Both the position numbers and the translations under genes were made by a program. The notes beneath the pieces are model-generated. The model saw only the letters and a program-made list of their open reading frames with translations. It was not told where the DNA came from and did not search any database. Below are positions 13,941 to 17,226 of a stretch of DNA of 17,226 nucleotides, in pieces; the stretch's first letter is position 1, and each line of letters starts with the position of its first letter. Source of the stretch: Candidatus Sigynarchaeota archaeon (GTDB lineage: Archaea; Asgardarchaeota; Jordarchaeia; Jordarchaeales; Jordarchaeaceae); assembly GCA_030587505.1 (NCBI GenBank), contig JAUQYY010000191.1:1-17226 (forward strand), given 5' to 3'.

Positions 13941-14813
13941 ATGTATACGGTGAAGCGGATTGAAAAAATTGAACACTTCGAAAAGTGTTGCGAGCTGGAA
14001 AGGATTATTTGGAGTACAGAGGAAGCCACGCCATCACCTTTACTCATAGCCCTTCAGAACAATGGAGGATTGGTACTTGGCGCATTCGATCAGGATGAGA
14101 GATTGGTGGGGTTTTGCGTCGGATTTACGGGGCGGAAGAATAACGAGTTGTACTTTTACTCCCATCAGGCAGGAGTTTTACCTGAACTTCAGAGTTCTGG
14201 TGTGGGTTACCAGTTAAAAATGAAGCAGAGAGAGTGCGCAATACGAATGGGGTTTAAGGTAATGAAGTGGACTTTTGATCCGCTTCAGGGGCTGAACGGA
14301 AACTTCAACCTCAGAAAGCTGGGCGTAATCTGCAGGACGTACATCCCTAACTACTACGGCCTAATGAAGGATGGGTTGAATGCGGGAATGCTGAGTGATC
14401 GATTCACAGCGGAATGGTGGCTCAAATCTAAGCGTGTTGTGGAAAGAGCGCAGGGAAAGAACACAAAACCAGATTTGGAACAGTTACTTTCTGAGGGGGC
14501 GGAATTCGCAAACGAAACCGAGGCGCTGCAAAGCGGGATTAGAAGAATCGTACGAACAAACCTCAATATAAACTCGGACAGAATACTTCTCGAAATTCCA
14601 GAAAGCATTAAAAGAATCAAAGAGGTTAACATGCCTTTGGCTATAGAGTGGTGTGAAAAAGTGAGGCCTTTATTTTTGAACTATTTTGGCAAAGGATATA
14701 TTGCTAGTGATTTTATTTCAGAGAAGATTGACGGTGAGCGGCGCAATTTCTATCTGCTTTTGAAAAGCTACTTACTGGAAGATGAGCTAAAGGAAGTTGA
14801 GGTATCTTTTTAG
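13941..14813 (+). CDS. GNAT-family N-acyltransferase (COG3375-like), partner of the downstream racemase
   Basis: A 290-residue protein with a GNAT core in its first half: VLGAFDQDERLVGFCVGFTG as the central strands, then SHQAGVLPELQSSGVGYQLKM, where Q-S-S-G-V-G-Y replaces the usual acetyl-CoA loop Q/RxxGxG/A, and MKWTFDPLQGLNGNFNLRKLG. The C-terminal half is less conserved. This type of long GNAT is encoded beside menC-like enolases in bacteria and archaea. In Geobacillus kaustophilus such a neighbour is a succinyl-CoA:D-amino acid N-succinyltransferase; the same role here is inference from context. GGTGG precedes the ATG by five bases and a TATA lies 30 bases upstream, so the leader is very short. 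Gap to the next gene: 13 bases. Confidence 0.85.
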   Translation: MYTVKRIEKIEHFEKCCELERIIWSTEEATPSPLLIALQNNGGLVLGAFDQDERLVGFCVGFTGRKNNELYFYSHQAGVLPELQSSGVGYQLKMKQRECAIRMGFKVMKWTFDPLQGLNGNFNLRKLGVICRTYIPNYYGLMKDGLNAGMLSDRFTAEWWLKSKRVVERAQGKNTKPDLEQLLSEGAEFANETEALQSGIRRIVRTNLNINSDRILLEIPESIKRIKEVNMPLAIEWCEKVRPLFLNYFGKGYIASDFISEKIDGERRNFYLLLKSYLLEDELKEVEVSF

Positions 14814-14826
14814 CAGGGAAAAGACC

Positions 14827-15933
14827 ATGTTAATCGAAAAAATCGAGCTCAGAGAAATACAGATGGAGTATGTTGCCCCTTTTGAAACGAGCTTTGGGAA
14901 AGAGTACCACAAGAGGGCAATAATTGTCAAAGTAGAAGCGCAGGGTATTGAAGGATACGGTGAATGCGTAGCAGAGGAAGGCCCGTGGTATTCATATGAA
15001 ACAGTTGAAACCGCATGGCATGTCTTATCACAGTTCATGATTCCATTGGTTTTAAAAAAGGATTTCGAGAGCCCAGAGGAACTTTTATTATCGCTGAAAC
15101 GGATTCGAGGGCATAATATGGCTCACGCAGCTATCGAAGAGGCATTTATGGACGCTTACGCTAAAGCTATGAAAACTCCCCTATCAAAGCTACTCGGAGG
15201 GGTGAAAAATAGAATTGAGAGTGGCGTGAGCATAGGGATACAGGAGACCGTAGAGAAACTTCTGAAAAATATTGAAAAGTACTTGGAGGAGAGGTATCGG
15301 AGGATAAAAATAAAGATTAAACCTCAGTGGGACCTCAAAGTTGTGGAGGAAGTAAGGAAAGCCTATCCTGAAATAAGTCTTATGGTGGACGCGAATGGCG
15401 CTTATACAATCAACGATTTTAGCCATCTCCAAAAATTTGACGACTACAACCTCCTGATGATAGAGCAACCCCTGGATTATGATGATCTGGTATTCCACGC
15501 GGAACTCCAGAGTAAGATGAAAACGCCCATCTGTCTCGATGAGAGTATTCCCAATCTTAGCAGTGCACAAGCCGCACTCAGACTCGGAAGTTGCAGAATA
15601 ATTAACATAAAGGTGGGAAGGGTAGGAGGACTGCAAAGGGCTAAGAAGATACACGATTACTGCCAAGAAAACGGAGTGCCCGTGTGGTGTGGGGGAATGC
15701 TTGAAACGGGAATAGGCAGAGCGATAAACGTGGCGATTGCAAGCCTACCCAACTACAAATTACCAAATGATATATCAGCCAGCAGTCGTTACTACTCTGA
15801 GGATTTAGTGGAGCCGCCGTTTCAACTTAACCGAGACGGAACCATGACGGTTCCCCAAAAACCTGGAATAGGAGTGGAGGTAGTACAAGAGCGGTTGGAA
15901 AAAGTGACGAAAAGGAGTAGAATCTTTGCATAA
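14827..15933 (+). CDS. menC: Enolase-superfamily o-succinylbenzoate synthase / N-succinylamino-acid racemase
   Basis: A 368-residue member of the muconate-lactonizing subgroup of enolases. Its catalytic residues line up almost number for number with Amycolatopsis OSBS/N-acylamino-acid racemase (K163, K165, D189, E214, D239, K263): here the KxK lysines are 163 and 165 in KIKIKP, the metal ligands D188 (LMVDANG), E213 (MIEQPL) and D238 (CLDES), and the second base K262 (INIKVGRVGGL). The GGMLETGIGRA loop follows. The enzyme either dehydrates the menaquinone precursor SHCHC or racemises N-succinyl amino acids; these cannot be told apart by sequence alone. The GNAT partner and the absence of other men genes favour the racemase. 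ATG 14827 is preferred because AGGGAA lies 6 bases upstream; TTG 14797 lies inside the GNAT gene. Confidence 0.88.
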   Translation: MLIEKIELREIQMEYVAPFETSFGKEYHKRAIIVKVEAQGIEGYGECVAEEGPWYSYETVETAWHVLSQFMIPLVLKKDFESPEELLLSLKRIRGHNMAHAAIEEAFMDAYAKAMKTPLSKLLGGVKNRIESGVSIGIQETVEKLLKNIEKYLEERYRRIKIKIKPQWDLKVVEEVRKAYPEISLMVDANGAYTINDFSHLQKFDDYNLLMIEQPLDYDDLVFHAELQSKMKTPICLDESIPNLSSAQAALRLGSCRIINIKVGRVGGLQRAKKIHDYCQENGVPVWCGGMLETGIGRAINVAIASLPNYKLPNDISASSRYYSEDLVEPPFQLNRDGTMTVPQKPGIGVEVVQERLEKVTKRSRIFA

Positions 15934-15965
15934 GACCTAGTTTTGAGAATCGGGTAGTTTCTGAG

Positions 15966-17003
15966 CTAAACCTTAATCCGGGGTGTGTCAGGTGAGATTT
16001 TTGGTAGGTCTTTATTCACGGAGCAGTGTATCGCAGGTTCCATATACAGTGACAGCCCGCACTCATTGCATCTAGTGCATTTTACTATGGAATCGAAGTT
16101 TCCTTGCTTGGACTTGTTCACGATTTCGGGATCCGCAATCTGCGCCCGCCCTATCGCCACCATATCCGCCTTTCCCTCTTGGAGAATTTTCTCGGCGGTT
16201 TCGAGGTCAAAAATTCCACCAACAGTTATAATTGGAACGTCGACACACTCTTTGATGCCCTCAGCTAGGTGAATGTTGACACACTCACCGAGATCCTCCG
16301 GCGGGGAGATGTAGTCGATGTTCTCGTACCTTCCACTAGAAACGTGTAGAACGTCAATCCCAGCGTCCACCAGCATTGGAGCTAACCTTTTTGATTCCTC
16401 TAGGGTCAGATCACCTTCAACGCGTCCATCAGCACTTATCCTGCAGCACAGAGGGAAATTCTCACCAACGCGTTCCCTTGTTTTTGTGATTATGTTTAAA
16501 ATGAATCTGGCTCGGTTTTCTAGGTTACCACCGTAATCATCCGTCCTCTTATTTGAAAGTGGGGACAGAAATTCGTGGATGAGATATCCGTGACAAGCGT
16601 GAAACTCTATGAGTTCTGCCCCAGCTTTCTTAGCCCTGAGCGCTGCAGCCGCAAATGCGTCCTCGATTTCCTCGATCTCGTTCCGAGTCAGCTCTCTTGG
16701 CCTTGCAAGCTCCATCTCCAATCCTGAACTCATGCTTTTTAGGATAGCAGGAAGGGGGGAGGGAGCTACTGGTTCGAAGTTAGGCATCCAAGCCTGGCGT
16801 CCCGCATGGGAAAGCTGTATGGCAGGGATTGAACCATTTTTCTTTATCACCGCAAAGAGTTTGCTCAAACCGTCGATGTAGCGATCATCATAAATGTTCA
16901 AAACGTGTGGAAAACCACGTCCATTCTCTGCTACGGCGCTGGCCCCGACAATAGTTAGCCCCGGACCGCCTCTTGAGATTCTGTCGTAGTACTCCAGGTC
17001 CAT
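15966..17003 (-). CDS. NADH:flavin oxidoreductase (Old Yellow Enzyme family), frameshifted at its 5' end
   Basis: The longest open frame (345 codons from ATG 17003) covers most of an FMN-binding TIM barrel: QLSHAGRQ, EFHACHGYLIHEFLSPLSNKR with the H-x2-H active-site region, YGGNLENRARF, and the phosphate-binding end VPIITVGGIF and DMVAIGRAQIADP. A cysteine cluster CTRCNECG...HC near the C-terminus matches the 4Fe-4S motif of 2,4-dienoyl-CoA reductase/TMADH-type members, but the protein ends about 20 residues later, without their FAD/NAD domain. The first 40 or so family residues are missing from this frame; they are encoded upstream to 17122 in another frame. Substrate probably an enone or enoyl compound. 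Convergent with the racemase gene. Confidence 0.85.
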   Translation of the reverse strand: MDLEYYDRISRGGPGLTIVGASAVAENGRGFPHVLNIYDDRYIDGLSKLFAVIKKNGSIPAIQLSHAGRQAWMPNFEPVAPSPLPAILKSMSSGLEMELARPRELTRNEIEEIEDAFAAAALRAKKAGAELIEFHACHGYLIHEFLSPLSNKRTDDYGGNLENRARFILNIITKTRERVGENFPLCCRISADGRVEGDLTLEESKRLAPMLVDAGIDVLHVSSGRYENIDYISPPEDLGECVNIHLAEGIKECVDVPIITVGGIFDLETAEKILQEGKADMVAIGRAQIADPEIVNKSKQGNFDSIVKCTRCNECGLSLYMEPAIHCSVNKDLPKISPDTPRIKV

Positions 17004-17122
17004 TTTTGTGACAGATCCATCTGCGGTTCCGAAATCGGTATCGGTAGGGGGGAAACTATTCGATTGGGAATTTCCACACCCTTGATTTCAATAGGAGTGA
17101 AAACCTTATCTAAGCTAATCAA
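17004..17122 (-). pseudogene. Out-of-frame 5' part of the flavin oxidoreductase gene
   Basis: Starting at TTG 17122, with an excellent TCACCTCC complement (GGAGGTGA, 17129-17136) six bases upstream, the frame reads MISLDKVFTPIEIKGVEIPN then RIVSP, the standard beginning of this family. After a run of six C (17047-17052, G on the plus strand) the protein pattern continues one frame over as TDTDFGTADGSVTKMDLEYY and joins the main frame. One additional C would give an uninterrupted 385-residue enzyme. Confidence 0.75.
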
Positions 17123-17169
17123 AACCTCTCACCTCCTCGAAAAAGCCAAGATGGAGAATATTCAGTTTT

Positions 17170-17181
17170 TATTTTATAAAA
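17170..17181 (-). promoter_or_regulatory. TATA element of the flavin oxidoreductase gene
   Basis: On the minus strand this reads ATTTTATAAAAT, centred about 54 bases before the TTG start. It predicts a transcript start near 17150 and a leader of about 28 bases holding the GGAGGTGA ribosome site. Intact promoter and ribosome site argue that the gene was recently, or still is, expressed. Confidence 0.55.
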
Positions 17182-17226
17182 TCGGGAGACTTAAAAGATT
17201 ATCTGAAACATGAAAAGAGTTTCCCC

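Noticed and set aside
15190..15666. 158-codon minus-strand open frame opposite the racemase gene
   Set aside because: It mirrors a gene with full catalytic motifs and shows no family pattern of its own.
1..17226. CRISPR array, insertion sequence, integrase or phage genes
   Set aside because: No regularly spaced repeats, transposase motifs or terminal inverted repeats were seen; the gene decay at 11.3-13.9 kb has no mobile-element boundary that I can see.

Overview
The window reads as a piece of an archaeal chromosome, probably from the TACK side of the tree. Evidence: an apparent RNA polymerase subunit Rpo8/RpoG at the left edge (a subunit of TACK and Asgard lineages, not of euryarchaea), a small archaeal histone-fold protein, remains of an ADP-forming acyl-CoA synthetase, Shine-Dalgarno sites of the GGAGGTGA type combined with A/T-rich TATA elements, and frequent TTG/GTG starts. 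A Bathyarchaeia- or Korarchaeota-like host is a guess; nothing here fixes the lineage.

Layout. 1-2058 (minus strand): partial rpoG-like gene, a three-helix membrane protein and a long coiled-coil protein. 2059-2437: divergent promoter region. 2438-3730 (+): FAD-dependent phytoene-desaturase-like oxidoreductase. 3801-4610 (minus): unrecognised protein whose reading frame runs 47 codons beyond the first conventional start, apparently from CTG. 4731-5588 (minus): zinc-binding Sir2 deacylase with a likely leaderless GTG start. 5589-6041: long structured leader with inverted repeats and a good TATA element. 6042-10097 (+): two GT-B glycosyltransferases and two SAM methyltransferases in a tight cluster, probably building or decorating a cell-surface or lipid-linked glycan. 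10159-11256 (+): HisC-like aminotransferase with its own promoter.

11330-13940 looks like a region of gene decay around one small intact gene. An ADP-forming acyl-CoA synthetase alpha subunit (11330-12720, minus) can be followed end to end only by changing frame four times. A start-less open frame lies at 12841-13086. A histone-fold gene (13300-13482, minus) is followed by a structured 3' segment and a hairpin/poly-T terminator. At about 13673-13790 there is a short remnant that resembles the N-terminus of an ADP-ribosylglycohydrolase.

13941-15933 (+) is a two-gene operon: a GNAT acyltransferase of the type found beside menC-like enolases, followed by an o-succinylbenzoate synthase / N-succinylamino-acid racemase with all catalytic residues present. 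By comparison with the Geobacillus pathway it may convert D-amino acids to L-amino acids through N-succinyl intermediates. 15966-17122 (minus) is an Old-Yellow-Enzyme-type flavin oxidoreductase whose first 40 or so codons are out of frame because of a run of six G.

No CRISPR array, tRNA, rRNA, insertion sequence or integrase was seen. The most unusual points are the clustered frameshifts, the GNAT-racemase pair, the non-AUG extension at 4470-4610 and the structured RNA segments at 5778-6016 and 13162-13299. I did not find convincing evidence for a wholly new multi-gene system.
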